Part shown: one piece after another, positions 1 to 8,974 of the stretch
Position numbering within the stretch: the first letter of the stretch is position 1
Layout of the letters: each line of letters opens with the position of its first letter
Assembly: GCA_019420085.1 (NCBI GenBank)
Contig: JAHZHV010000092.1
Coordinates: forward strand, 1 to 38,561
Length of the DNA: 38,561 bases
Source of the DNA: Christensenella sp.
GTDB lineage: Bacteria; Bacillota; Clostridia; Christensenellales; Maliibacteriaceae
Direction: 5' to 3'
Made by a program: the position numbers and the translations under genes
The notes under the pieces: model-generated
What the model saw: the letters and a program-made list of their open reading frames with translations, nothing else
Told to the model about the DNA's origin: nothing
Database searches by the model: none

Positions 1-1
1 C

Positions 2-166
2 GGCGTCTATTCTGATGAAGCGCGCTGCGAAAACTTCCGTAAGCTTTGCAATATTGAATCGCGCGACATTTTGCCGATGAGCCTGGTTGTCATTGGACAT
101 CCCGCACAGACGCCTGCTCAGCCGCAGCGCATGGATGATACGCGGATTCATCGTGAAGTCTGGTAA
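2..166 (+). CDS. Nitroreductase family protein, C-terminal fragment
   Basis: The open frame enters from the left edge and gives about 54 residues ending in HREVW and TAA. The pattern of a GVYSDEAR segment, then LCNI, then LPMSLVVIGHPAQ, then R-D-T-R-I-H and a final W matches the C-terminal end of FMN-dependent nitroreductases, where this tail wraps over the dimer partner. The FMN-binding N-terminus lies outside the window, so substrate and start cannot be judged. A hairpin with a T-rich tail follows directly, so this is the end of its transcript. Confidence 0.8.
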   Translation, partial: GVYSDEARCENFRKLCNIESRDILPMSLVVIGHPAQTPAQPQRMDDTRIHREVW

Positions 167-183
167 CCTGTCATCATTGCCAT

Positions 184-228
184 CAGCGCCCGTTGTCGAA
201 AACGCATACGGGCGCTGTCCTTATTTTT
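184..228 (+). terminator. Rho-independent terminator after the nitroreductase gene
   Basis: A 10-bp GC-rich stem (184-193 with 208-217, CAGCGCCCGT/ACGGGCGCTG) is followed by TCCTTATTTTT. It lies just after the nitroreductase stop and before the promoter of the next gene. Confidence 0.75.
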
Positions 229-235
229 CCAAAGG

Positions 236-264
236 TTGACAAGCGTGAGGGCTGCTTTTATTAT
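236..264 (+). promoter_or_regulatory. SigmaA-type promoter of the flippase-like gene
   Basis: TTGACA (236-241), a 17-nt spacer, then TATTAT (259-264). An overlapping TATAAT at 262-267 would need a 20-nt spacer. The leader to the ATG at 309 would be about 38 nt. Confidence 0.6.
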
Positions 265-308
265 AATCGACAGCGGCAAACGCACGCGTTTGCAAAAAGG
301 AGGAACCC

Positions 309-1379
309 ATGGCGCAGACAAAGTCTTCCAAGGAAGGAAAAAAGAACAGGATCTGGCTGAATTTTATTTATCTGGCAGCTGTTGTCGGTATTCTGTTTTA
401 TCTTCTGATGCAGGAAGATAACCTGACAAGTGTGGCTTCTGCTATGCGGGGCTTGTCCAGAACCTGGCTTGCCGTGGCGGCGGTTTGTTCGGTTGGTTTT
501 TTGATGGTGGAGGGCGGCGCGATGTTTTTTACCATTCGCTGGCTTTGCCCCAAGAGCCATATTGGATATTTCGCATCGCTTAAAACCGCTTTAATCGGTC
601 AGTTTTACAGTGCAATTACACCTTCGGCAACAGGCGGACAGCCCATGCAGGTGATTGATTTGTATCAGGATGGCTTGAGTGTCGGACATGGTACCAGTGT
701 CGTCATGATTCGTTTTGTGACCCATCAAACGGCGATTTTCCTGTTTACACTTGCCGGGTTTGTTTCGCAGTATTCGTTTATTCGTACTGCGATGCCGTCA
801 TTGATTCCATTGGGGCTGCTTGGGATTGCCATTTCCCTTGGCTGCATTGCGCTGGTTGTTGGCGCAACCGTGTCACGACGCATGACGCATGCATTTTTTG
901 ATCGTTTGACGCGCTTGCTGACGCGTCTTGGATTGTGTCGTGATCCGGAAAAATTTCAAAACCAGATGCAGGATGTATTGGAGGATTTCCATCAAGCGGG
1001 CGGCTATCTGCGCGGACATAAGGGACAGATGCTGGTGCTGACCGGGTTTGACACCGTGTTTTTCATCCTGATGTTCTCGGTGACATTCTGTCTGTATCGT
1101 GCATTTGGCTTGACGCAGTATTCTTTTATCAAGATCATCCTGCTGCAGGCGTTTATGCATTCTACGGTATACTTTTTCCCGCTGCCGGGTGCAAGCGGTG
1201 CTTCAGAGGGCGGTTTTCTGCTGCTGTTTCGACAGGTATTCACCGCGCCGCTGGTGTTTTCTTCGATGCTGCTTTGGAGACTGCTGACATATTACAATAA
1301 AATTATTATCGGCGCCGGCGCGATTTTGTGGGGTACGCTTGCCAAGACATTCGCGCAGCGTCGGGAAAGGATAAAATAA
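309..1379 (+). CDS. Flippase-like domain (LPG synthase TM / YbhN-type) integral membrane protein
   Basis: This is a 356-residue polytopic membrane protein with roughly eight hydrophobic segments, a basic N-terminal cytoplasmic tail and a basic C-terminus. The pattern S-A-I-T-P-S-A-T-G-G-Q-P in the first third, and PLPGASGASEGGF followed by F.S.LLWRLLTYY near the end, are the signatures of the lysylphosphatidylglycerol synthetase TM-region/UPF0104 family. Members move lipid or glycolipid intermediates or form the membrane half of MprF. No catalytic aminoacyl-transfer domain is attached, so this is the stand-alone form. An AAGGAGG-type site lies just before the ATG. The cupin gene follows after 4 nt, suggesting one transcript with the cupin and CPBP genes. 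Substrate unknown. Confidence 0.8.
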   Translation: MAQTKSSKEGKKNRIWLNFIYLAAVVGILFYLLMQEDNLTSVASAMRGLSRTWLAVAAVCSVGFLMVEGGAMFFTIRWLCPKSHIGYFASLKTALIGQFYSAITPSATGGQPMQVIDLYQDGLSVGHGTSVVMIRFVTHQTAIFLFTLAGFVSQYSFIRTAMPSLIPLGLLGIAISLGCIALVVGATVSRRMTHAFFDRLTRLLTRLGLCRDPEKFQNQMQDVLEDFHQAGGYLRGHKGQMLVLTGFDTVFFILMFSVTFCLYRAFGLTQYSFIKIILLQAFMHSTVYFFPLPGASGASEGGFLLLFRQVFTAPLVFSSMLLWRLLTYYNKIIIGAGAILWGTLAKTFAQRRERIK

Positions 1380-1383
1380 AAGA

Positions 1384-1767
1384 ATGGATTGTTTTGTTTT
1401 GGAGGATTGTAATTCGCGTGTACTGCCGGGTCGTGCGATTGCCGATTGTGTCGGACCGAATGGTCCGGTGCAGACACAGGATATGAATGTCGGTTTTGCA
1501 TGTTATCGCGATGAATTTGGACCCATGCAGCCGCATCGCCATGCACGTGAGTGTGTGTTTGTCAAATATGCCGATCGTGCCTGGGTGGAGTATGGCGGAG
1601 AGCCGGATCATCTGCTGCATAAACAGTCGCTGCACACGGGTATGCTGCTGCACTTTCCGGAGAATGAGTGGCATGTTTTCCGCTATGAACCGGGCGGCAA
1701 GCTGGAAATCCTGTTTATCTACGGCAGCGGTGCCAATGCGCGTCCGGAAGATAACAGGAAGGGATAA
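1384..1767 (+). CDS. Small cupin-fold protein
   Basis: The 127-residue product has the two cupin motifs. The first has H51, H53 and E56 in a PHRHAREC context and the second is around FPENEWHVF with H97. These residues normally bind one divalent metal in a beta-barrel. There is no signal peptide or second domain, so it should be a cytoplasmic single-domain cupin, possibly a sugar or small-molecule binding or isomerising enzyme. It starts 4 nt after the flippase-like gene, with an A/G-rich stretch before the ATG as a weak ribosome site, which suggests translational coupling. No specific reaction can be assigned. Confidence 0.7.
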   Translation: MDCFVLEDCNSRVLPGRAIADCVGPNGPVQTQDMNVGFACYRDEFGPMQPHRHARECVFVKYADRAWVEYGGEPDHLLHKQSLHTGMLLHFPENEWHVFRYEPGGKLEILFIYGSGANARPEDNRKG

Positions 1768-1826
1768 GACTTCGCCGGACGCGTTTGTGTCAAAGCGGGT
1801 TCTGTAAATGGAGGGATTTGGCGGCA

Positions 1827-2507
1827 ATGCAGTGGAAGCGGAGACAAGCGCTTTGGCTTATGTTTTGTGTCATTGCAGCGTGTGCCGTGATGGGGTACAC
1901 GGATGCGATATGGCGGCCGGGGTATGTTGCAAAATCACTGGTAAAGCTTGCGCTGTTTGTGCCGATTCCCTTTGTGTATGCAGCGTTGGAAGGACACAAC
2001 AGCTGTATGCGTCTTTTTTGTCTGCGCGGCGCCGGTTTGCGGCGTGCGCTGGCCTTGGGCATTGGTGTGTATGTGGTGCTGATCGCTGCATATGCCGTAG
2101 CAGCGCGCTATTTTGATTTTTCCGGATTGACAGGTGCATTGACACAGCAGACGGGGGTTCATGCGCAAAACTTTTTGGTTGTTGCATTGTACATTGCTTT
2201 TTGCAATTCGTTGGCGGAAGAATTTTTCTTCCGCGGTTTTGCGTTTTTGATGCTGCGCTGTTTTGCGCCGCGTATGATGGCATATATTTTTGCATCTGCG
2301 GCATTTGCACTGTATCATGTTTCCATGTTGCTGGGTTGGTTTGACTGGCGGCTGATCGTGCTGTGCGTGGCGGGGCTTTTTGCAGGCGGCCTTGTTTTTT
2401 CGTATCTGGATGCGTCGTCTGAAACGATCATACCGTCCTGGTTGGTACATATGTTTTCCAACTTTGCAATCAACACGATTGGATGGATTTTATTTCGCGC
2501 GGGATAA
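1827..2507 (+). CDS. CPBP family intramembrane glutamic endopeptidase
   Basis: The 226-residue hydrophobic protein has the CPBP (CAAX protease/Rce1-like) motif E131-E132-x-x-x-R136 in a SLAEEFFFRGF segment, then H164 (ALYHVS) and H208 followed by N212 (LVHMFSNF). In this family these form the intramembrane active site. The ATG at 1827 was chosen because GGAGGG lies at 1810-1815; a TTG 42 nt further upstream has no comparable site. It follows the cupin gene by 59 nt on the same strand and ends at a strong terminator. Substrates of such proteases are rarely known, and no bacteriocin precursor is visible nearby. Confidence 0.85.
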   Translation: MQWKRRQALWLMFCVIAACAVMGYTDAIWRPGYVAKSLVKLALFVPIPFVYAALEGHNSCMRLFCLRGAGLRRALALGIGVYVVLIAAYAVAARYFDFSGLTGALTQQTGVHAQNFLVVALYIAFCNSLAEEFFFRGFAFLMLRCFAPRMMAYIFASAAFALYHVSMLLGWFDWRLIVLCVAGLFAGGLVFSYLDASSETIIPSWLVHMFSNFAINTIGWILFRAG

Positions 2508-2524
2508 CCCGATGCACGAAAAGC

Positions 2525-2562
2525 AAGAGAGCCGAATGTATGGCACATTCGGCTCTCTTTTT
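2525..2562. terminator. Terminator between convergent CPBP and alaS genes
   Basis: A perfect 15-bp stem (2525-2539 with 2545-2559) with a 5-nt loop is followed by TTTTT on the + strand. On the - strand it is followed by a weaker TTGCTTTTC, so it may serve both converging genes. Confidence 0.85.
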
Positions 2563-2587
2563 GTTGTTCGTATATTGGGACGGCGCG

Positions 2588-4378
2588 TTAGCCGCGCGGT
2601 CCGATTACAGCTTTGATGCGGCGTACGCCCGCGGAGGAAGACTCCTCTTTCTTGATTTTGAAGCCCTGCAGTTCGGCGGTATTTGCTGCATGCGGACCGC
2701 CGCAGATTTCCTTGGAATAACCATCGATCGTATAGACCTTGACACGCTCGCCATAGCGGGATTCAAAGATACCGGTTGCGCCGGATTCGCGTGCCTCTTC
2801 AAGGGACATTTCCTGCATCTGCACATCGATGCCTTTTTCGATCGCACCGTTGACATATGCTTCAATTTCATCAAGCTCCTCACGCGTGACTTTGCGCGGG
2901 AAGTTGAAGTCAAAGCGCAGGCGTTCGGCGGTAATGTTGGAGCCGCGCTGCTGAATATCAGGTGACAGCACGTGTTTGAGGCCTGCAAGCAGCAAATGCG
3001 TAGCGGTATGCAGGCGTGCGGTTTGTTCGCTGGAATCCGCAAGACCGCCCTTGAAACGCTGTTCACTGCCGGCGCGGGATTTTTCCTGATGTTTGCGGAA
3101 GGCCTCTTCGTATCCTTCGATATCGACGCTGAATCCGCGTTCGCGGGCAAGTTCGACGGTCATTTCAAGCGGGTAACCGAATGTATCATACAGACGGAAA
3201 GCCGTCTTGCCGGGCAGCACATTGCCCTGAATATGCGTAACGACTTTTTCGAATTCTTTCAGGCCCTGATTGATTGTTGCGCTGAAGCGATTTTCCTCCA
3301 GAACAAGCTGTTCAACGATGAAGTCTTCACGACGCACAAGCTCCGGATAGGCATCGCGGTATTCATTGACGATTACGCGCGCAACTTCGCCGATTGCGCC
3401 GGCAGGCATATCGATGGAAAGACCAAAGCGGACAGCGCGGCGGATCAGGCGGCGCAGAACATAACCCTGATCGACGTTGCTGGGTGTTACGCCACGCTCA
3501 TCGCCCAGGATAAACGTTGCGGAGCGCACATGATCTGCAACGATGCGCATTGCGCGCGTTGCTTCGTCGCTTTCGCCGTATTTTTTGCCGGACAGTTCTT
3601 CAATTTTGCCAATGATCGGGGCAAACAGGTCGGTTTCGTATACGGAAGATACGCCCTGCAATACACCGATGGTGCGTTCAAGGCCCATACCGGTGTCGAC
3701 GTTTTTCTGTGCAAGGGGCGCAAAACTGCCGTCGGCCTGCTTGTTGTACTGCATGAATACATCGTTCCAGATTTCAAGGTAACGGCCGCAGTCACACGCC
3801 GGCGAACAATTCGGGCCGCAGGGCGGCACGTCACGGATGATAAACATCTCCGTATCAGGTCCGCACGGACCCGTAATGCCGGCAGGTCCCCACCAGTTGT
3901 TCTCCTTGGGAAGGAAGAAAATATGATCTTCCGCTACGCCCATTGAACGCCACAGTTCATAGCTTTCCATATCACGCGGCGCATCGTCGTCTCCGGCAAA
4001 GACGCTGAAAGCAAGGCGGTCGGGATCCAGGCCCAGCCACTTTTTATCCGTTAAAAACTCCCAGCTCCAGGCGATCGCTTCTTTTTTAAAGTAATCACCC
4101 AGCGACCAGTTGCCAAGCATTTCAAAAAATGTCAAATGTGAGGCGTCTCCAACTTCATCGATATCGCCGGTACGAATGCATTTCTGCACGTCCGTCAGAC
4201 GCCGTCCTTCCGGATGATGTGCACCCAAAAGATAGGGCACCAGAGGATGCATGCCTGCTGTTGTAAACAAGACCGTCGGATCATTTTCAGGAATGACAGA
4301 GGCGCTTGGAATCACCGCGTGCCCCTTTTCACGGAAGAATTCGATAAATTTTTCTCGAAGCTCGTGCGCTTTGATCAT
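2588..4378 (-). CDS. alaS: Alanine--tRNA ligase, short form lacking editing beta-barrel and C-Ala
   Basis: The 596-residue protein starts MIKAHELREKF and has the class II AlaRS catalytic core: FTTAGM, the GDASHLTFFEMLGNWS motif 2, and VDTGMGLER motif 3 (residues about 228-235). A Cys-rich insert (four Cys, about residues 187-197) may bind metal. The editing core is present, with H457-x3-H461 (HTATH) and C559/H563 (CGGPH). The linker runs almost directly from the tRNA-recognition helices into HTATH, without the usual roughly 100-residue beta-barrel carrying a GGQ-GD motif, and the protein ends after the editing core with no oligomerisation/C-Ala domain. Standard AlaRS is about 870 residues. 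A GGGAGG site lies 13 nt before the ATG; the open frame continues further upstream but has no better start. Aminoacylation is likely, but editing and tRNA affinity may differ. Confidence 0.85.
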   Translation of the reverse strand: MIKAHELREKFIEFFREKGHAVIPSASVIPENDPTVLFTTAGMHPLVPYLLGAHHPEGRRLTDVQKCIRTGDIDEVGDASHLTFFEMLGNWSLGDYFKKEAIAWSWEFLTDKKWLGLDPDRLAFSVFAGDDDAPRDMESYELWRSMGVAEDHIFFLPKENNWWGPAGITGPCGPDTEMFIIRDVPPCGPNCSPACDCGRYLEIWNDVFMQYNKQADGSFAPLAQKNVDTGMGLERTIGVLQGVSSVYETDLFAPIIGKIEELSGKKYGESDEATRAMRIVADHVRSATFILGDERGVTPSNVDQGYVLRRLIRRAVRFGLSIDMPAGAIGEVARVIVNEYRDAYPELVRREDFIVEQLVLEENRFSATINQGLKEFEKVVTHIQGNVLPGKTAFRLYDTFGYPLEMTVELARERGFSVDIEGYEEAFRKHQEKSRAGSEQRFKGGLADSSEQTARLHTATHLLLAGLKHVLSPDIQQRGSNITAERLRFDFNFPRKVTREELDEIEAYVNGAIEKGIDVQMQEMSLEEARESGATGIFESRYGERVKVYTIDGYSKEICGGPHAANTAELQGFKIKKEESSSAGVRRIKAVIGPRG

Positions 4379-4770
4379 GCTCTTTTTTACGCCTCCCAGA
4401 TATTTCGCCGCAAAAACGGTCAAATATAAGTTTATATCAGAAAAGGTATACCTGTCAAATGAAAAAACGCATGCAGACAGCACGGTTTTTGTACCGCGTC
4501 TTGCATTTGTGCAAATGGATATGGCATGTGATTGCTTTGCTGTGAGGCGCAGTTTCTCTCTGGCGTGTGTGTCCTTCTTTGCATCTTCGCCTGCCGGAGG
4601 AATGAACGATGCGCGAAAAAAAAGGAAGAAGCGTCAATTGACAATGAAACATCATCATGTTGCGTTTATCTTAATATGATTTTAATTTTTGCAATATACA
4701 CGAACGGTTTGATGTGGTATTCGAACAAAGCAAAAGGGTAAAAAAGTACCGTCTGGAGGAGAAGGGTGCA
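4379..4770. other. Divergent alaS/GH32 intergenic region
   Basis: This 392-nt AT-rich spacer holds the alaS promoter (listed separately) and the GH32 leader. It contains a 10-bp palindrome GTCAATTGAC (4633-4642) that overlaps a TTGACA at 4638-4643, but no -10 hexamer at normal spacing follows. No T-box, tRNA or convincing small gene was seen. The GH32 ribosome site GGAGGAG is at 4755-4761. Confidence 0.5.
4431..4458 (-). promoter_or_regulatory. Promoter of alaS
   Basis: Reading leftward, TTGACA (4453-4458), a 16-nt spacer, then TATAAA (4431-4436). The implied leader of about 45 nt is too short for a T-box, unlike ileS. Confidence 0.6.
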
Positions 4771-7700
4771 ATGACACGACAGGGGAAACGACACATAAGG
4801 CGCGGCATATGTTTTGTGGTGATGCTTGCGCTCATGGCGGGATTGTTCTGCGGCACGGCTTTGGCGGAGGGAGAATTGGACGTGCGGCTGCAGGACGGTG
4901 CGTATACGCAGGAAGGGGATACCTATACGCTGGATAATACCGGCGGCAATAACCGCGCAATGTCGCAGGCACAGGCACAGACGTTTGATTATTCGATGAA
5001 CATTCGTCTGCTTGATGCGGGCGGCGCGGCGATCGTTGTCTTTGGCCCGCAGGGGAACCGTTTCTATGGCGTCGAATGCAAGCAGGCGGGGACACAGCTG
5101 AATTTGACGTCGTTTGTGGACGGTGATGCGGAACATCCCTATCCCAACAACTATCTGTTTCAAAATGTGCGGGTGGATAATATTGATATTACCGCCGGAT
5201 TTGTCAGTGTACGTCTGACACTGGATGCAGAACAGATCTTGCGCATTTATATTAACGGCGTACTGGCCAGGGAACATGATTTTTCTGTCGGAATTCCATA
5301 TCGCGAAGGCGCGCTGGGTGTGATGACGTGGAATGCGCGTGCACAATTCAGCGCGCTTACCGCGACGACGCAGGTGGAGACGGTGGAGCGTGTGTTCAAT
5401 CATAATCTGGGCGAGGATTGGCAGGCAGCCGGCGGCAGCTGGATAAAAACGACGACAGGCATGAAAGGAAACAATCAAAGTCACGGCGATGTGTTTTATA
5501 CCAGCGGCATGAATATTGCGCGGACGCAGTCGTTTGTTCTGGAAGCGGACATGCATCTGGAGTCCGGCCAGGCGGCAGGACTTACATTTGGTATTGCTGA
5601 CAGAACAAATCCAAAGTCGCAGTGGTACTGTGTCAACGTGGACAAGGTCATGGGGATTACCAAGCTGTTTAAAAACAATGGCGGCGAGGTATGGAATATC
5701 AACCGCCCGCTGACGCAGGAGGAACTGGCAAAAAAGGATTTTAAAATTCGTATCGAGTATTTGGACGGCGGACGGATGAACTTTTATCTGGACGGTGTGC
5801 TGGTGGGGACGCATACGGAAAATGATTTCAGCGGCGGCTACATTGGCATCATGACATTCCAGTCCAACGCAACCTTTAATCATGTATATTACTATCCGGT
5901 TTCCGGTTCTCCGAGACTGGAGGCGCTGTCGCTTGAGGGCGCTGAACTGCTTCCGGCGTTTTCGCAGGATGTATATGCCTATCAGGTGCGCGTGCCATTT
6001 GAAACCGATGCGGTTACACTGCGCGCAGTGCCGTCAGAAGGATTTGCCCTGTATGTCAATGAAACGGAGGCGCAGGCGAATGCCCCTGTGCAGATTCCGC
6101 TTGATGTCGGTACACAGACCGTGTATCTTCAGGTTAAGGATACCCAAACGGGTCTTGCCGGGATTACAACGCTGAAAATTACCCGTGCACAGGATCCGGC
6201 ATTGGCGTATACCGAGCAGTACCGGCCGCAGATCCATTATTCTCAGTATGCCGGCTGGTGCAATGAGCCCAACGGCATGGTGTATTTTGACGGAGAATGG
6301 CATCTGTTCTATCAATATAATGAAGAAAAAACATGGACCAGCATGCACTGGGGCCATGCGGTTTCCGAGGATCTGATTCATTGGGAAGAATTGCCCATTG
6401 CGCTGTATCCGGATGAACATGGGACCATTTTCTCCGGTTCGGCTGCTGTGGATCGCGATAATACCACCGGTTTCTTTGATGGTATTGAAGGCGGCGGCCT
6501 CGTTGCGATTTTTACACATGCCGGCGGTGCTCAGCAGCAGTCGCTTGCCTACTCCACCGATCGCGGACGTACCTGGACGAAATATGAAGGAAATCCGGTA
6601 ATTTCCTTCCCGGACGGCGATCCGCTTCAGGATGGTGCATTTCGCGATCCCAAAGTATTCTGGCACGAGGAAAGCGGTCAGTGGATGATGGTTGTGGCGG
6701 GCGGACCGCTTCGCTTCTATTCCTCACCCGATTTAAAGACCTGGACGTATGAAAGCGGATATAATTTGCCGCAGGTTATCAACGGCGAAACGGTCAACGC
6801 CATCTTTACAGAGTGCCCGGATTTCTTCCGGCTTAAGGTTGAGGGTACGAATACCTACAAGTGGGTCATGAATGGATGCGGCCGCTATTACATGATCGGA
6901 GATTTCGAACAAATCGATGGAAAGTGGTACTTTGTACCCGATACAAACGAGCAGTTTGTCGAAAATTTCGCTCCGGATGCCTATGCGGCGCAGACATATT
7001 TTGGCTGGGATGACGAGGGTACGCCGGACGGACGGCGCATCATGATCCAGTGGATGAGCAATTGGGGATATGCAAATGCGATCGCGGGATTGACGGATCC
7101 CAATACGGGTGCGTTTACGCTGCAGCATGAACTGACACTGCGGCAGACGCCGGAGGGCATTCGCATGTTCCAAAATCCCATCAAGGAGTATGAAACGCTG
7201 CGCATTGACGCGCAAAAGACAGTGATCGATGCGGTTTTGACCCCCGATGGTGAAAATCCGCTTGCAGATTTCAGCGGTGATGTGTATGAGATTTGCGCCA
7301 CATTTACCCCCACGCAGGACACAACACAGGTTGGATTTAAACTGCGCTGCGGCGGAAACGAGCAGACATTGGTGTACTATGATCTGCGCGATGGCAGGCT
7401 GTACATTGACAGAACCAATTCCGGTGCCGTGCCCGCGGGCAACTTTGCAGGCGTGTACAGTCAGCAGACGTCACGAACGCAGGACGGCAAAATTTCCATG
7501 CGTATTTTTGTCGACTGGTCCAGTGTAGATGTGTTTGGCAATGACGGTCAGACGATGGGAACGGCGCTGATTTATCCGCAGTTTTCCAGCACGGGTGCAT
7601 CTGTTTACACACAGGGCGGCAATGCGCACGTCAAAGCGGAGATTTATCCGCTTTCCAGTATTTGGCGCGATACCCCGCAGACGCCTCCTGCAGCTGCGGA

Positions 7701-8856
7701 TGTTACCATCAGTGCGGATGATACGCGCGTATATGTCGACGAGACGGTTACGGTTCGTGCCCGTGTATTGCCCGTTACTGCGTCACAGAAAGTAAACTGG
7801 ACCGTTGAGAACCTTGACGGAAGTGTGCAGATCGTTTCACAAACGGATACGGCGATTACGTTGAAGGGGATCACAGGCGGTCAGGTACGCGTCATAGCAT
7901 CGGTACCGGGAACACAGCTTCGCAGTGAAGGCATTGTGCGCGTGGTCGAGCCTGTATTCAGAACGAATCTGACGGGATGGCATACACATGGCGGCAGCTG
8001 GACGATCGATGAAACCGGCTATCTTGGACAGGGCAGCGGCGATGTGTTTACGGTGGCGCAGGAAACGGTTGAAGACTTTGTTCTGAATGCCGAAATGACG
8101 CTGATATCCGGTGAGGCAATGGGAATTGTCTTTTACGCGGATCAGGCAAATGCGTCGCAGGGTGCGTATATTGCCAATGTCGATCTGCAAAGAGGCAATT
8201 TCCGAATCTTTGAGTTCCCATATCAGGGAGCGGCGATCAGTGATATTGCGGTTAAGACGTTTGAACAGCTGAACTTTACGCCGCAGACCAATACGCCGTA
8301 TGATGTGCAGCTGACAGTCAGGGATGGGAAGATGAGCCTGACATTTGGCGGCGTCGAGATTTTTACAGACGTGGCGGATGAGAATGATATGCGTATGTAT
8401 ACGCGAGGTAAAGTTGGTTTCATGGCCTATAATGCCTCGGTGCGTGCACAGGATTTCTTTGTAACGACGCAATCCCCGATTGACAGAATACTGACAGAGT
8501 TTGAAGATATGCACATTACAATTGGGGATGGTACGGCAATTGCGGATCTTACAGACGGCTTGCCCAACACCGTTACCGCCATGCAGCAGGATGGCATCCG
8601 GCGCCAGGTAAAGGTTCTGCGCCGGGACGCCTTCGATGTGGATCTGACACGTGCCGGTACATATGTGATTCGCGGCATGTTAGAGGATACGCAGTTGACG
8701 GCGCGCGTGCGTGTGATTGTGGCGGCACAGCAGACGCCGGGCGAAGAAAACCCGGGGACGGGTGATGCGGGTATGTGGATGATCCTTCCGGCGGCGATGG
8801 CGGCAGTTTCTGCTGCAGCTTATCTGCTGCTTCGCAGAAAGAATGCACATGCGTAA
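4771..8856 (+). CDS. Secreted multi-domain GH32 fructan hydrolase, probably wall-anchored
   Basis: The 1361-residue product has a signal peptide (basic start, hydrophobic segment, cut near residue 34). Two concanavalin-like jelly-roll modules (about 35-200 and 200-380) and a cadherin-like beta-sandwich (about 380-470) precede the five-bladed GH32 propeller (about 480-810) and its C-terminal beta-sandwich (to about 960). Next come an Ig-like domain, a third jelly-roll (about 1060-1235), a short Ig-like segment, and a tail with NPGTG (1327-1331), a hydrophobic stretch and RRK. The last resembles a sortase substrate. Catalytic motifs are WCNEPNG with E499 where family members have the Asp nucleophile, R625-D626-P627, and E681-C682 (acid/base). 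It should act outside the cell on levan, inulin or related fructans. The start at 4771 follows GGAGGAG. No sugar transporter or regulator is adjacent. Activity is uncertain because of E499. Confidence 0.85.
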   Translation: MTRQGKRHIRRGICFVVMLALMAGLFCGTALAEGELDVRLQDGAYTQEGDTYTLDNTGGNNRAMSQAQAQTFDYSMNIRLLDAGGAAIVVFGPQGNRFYGVECKQAGTQLNLTSFVDGDAEHPYPNNYLFQNVRVDNIDITAGFVSVRLTLDAEQILRIYINGVLAREHDFSVGIPYREGALGVMTWNARAQFSALTATTQVETVERVFNHNLGEDWQAAGGSWIKTTTGMKGNNQSHGDVFYTSGMNIARTQSFVLEADMHLESGQAAGLTFGIADRTNPKSQWYCVNVDKVMGITKLFKNNGGEVWNINRPLTQEELAKKDFKIRIEYLDGGRMNFYLDGVLVGTHTENDFSGGYIGIMTFQSNATFNHVYYYPVSGSPRLEALSLEGAELLPAFSQDVYAYQVRVPFETDAVTLRAVPSEGFALYVNETEAQANAPVQIPLDVGTQTVYLQVKDTQTGLAGITTLKITRAQDPALAYTEQYRPQIHYSQYAGWCNEPNGMVYFDGEWHLFYQYNEEKTWTSMHWGHAVSEDLIHWEELPIALYPDEHGTIFSGSAAVDRDNTTGFFDGIEGGGLVAIFTHAGGAQQQSLAYSTDRGRTWTKYEGNPVISFPDGDPLQDGAFRDPKVFWHEESGQWMMVVAGGPLRFYSSPDLKTWTYESGYNLPQVINGETVNAIFTECPDFFRLKVEGTNTYKWVMNGCGRYYMIGDFEQIDGKWYFVPDTNEQFVENFAPDAYAAQTYFGWDDEGTPDGRRIMIQWMSNWGYANAIAGLTDPNTGAFTLQHELTLRQTPEGIRMFQNPIKEYETLRIDAQKTVIDAVLTPDGENPLADFSGDVYEICATFTPTQDTTQVGFKLRCGGNEQTLVYYDLRDGRLYIDRTNSGAVPAGNFAGVYSQQTSRTQDGKISMRIFVDWSSVDVFGNDGQTMGTALIYPQFSSTGASVYTQGGNAHVKAEIYPLSSIWRDTPQTPPAAADVTISADDTRVYVDETVTVRARVLPVTASQKVNWTVENLDGSVQIVSQTDTAITLKGITGGQVRVIASVPGTQLRSEGIVRVVEPVFRTNLTGWHTHGGSWTIDETGYLGQGSGDVFTVAQETVEDFVLNAEMTLISGEAMGIVFYADQANASQGAYIANVDLQRGNFRIFEFPYQGAAISDIAVKTFEQLNFTPQTNTPYDVQLTVRDGKMSLTFGGVEIFTDVADENDMRMYTRGKVGFMAYNASVRAQDFFVTTQSPIDRILTEFEDMHITIGDGTAIADLTDGLPNTVTAMQQDGIRRQVKVLRRDAFDVDLTRAGTYVIRGMLEDTQLTARVRVIVAAQQTPGEENPGTGDAGMWMILPAAMAAVSAAAYLLLRRKNAHA

Positions 8857-8872
8857 AACCAGGATATGGAGC

Positions 8873-8911
8873 AAAAAGAGCGTTCCACATGTTTGTGAAA
8901 CGCTCTTTTTT
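8873..8911. terminator. Bidirectional terminator after the GH32 gene
   Basis: A 17-bp stem (8873-8889 with 8894-8910, one C-A mismatch) is flanked by A5 and T6, so it can act on both strands. It lies between the convergent GH32 gene and the small secreted-protein gene. Confidence 0.85.
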
Positions 8912-8974
8912 CATATCTGCGTGTATCTGTGCAGTCATGAACGACACGGATTTTATGAAAAATATAAGTGCAGG

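Noticed and set aside
4638..4680. TTGACA with a downstream TATGAT as GH32 promoter
   Set aside because: The spacing is over 30 nt; no -10 at normal distance. The real promoter of the GH32 gene was not identified.
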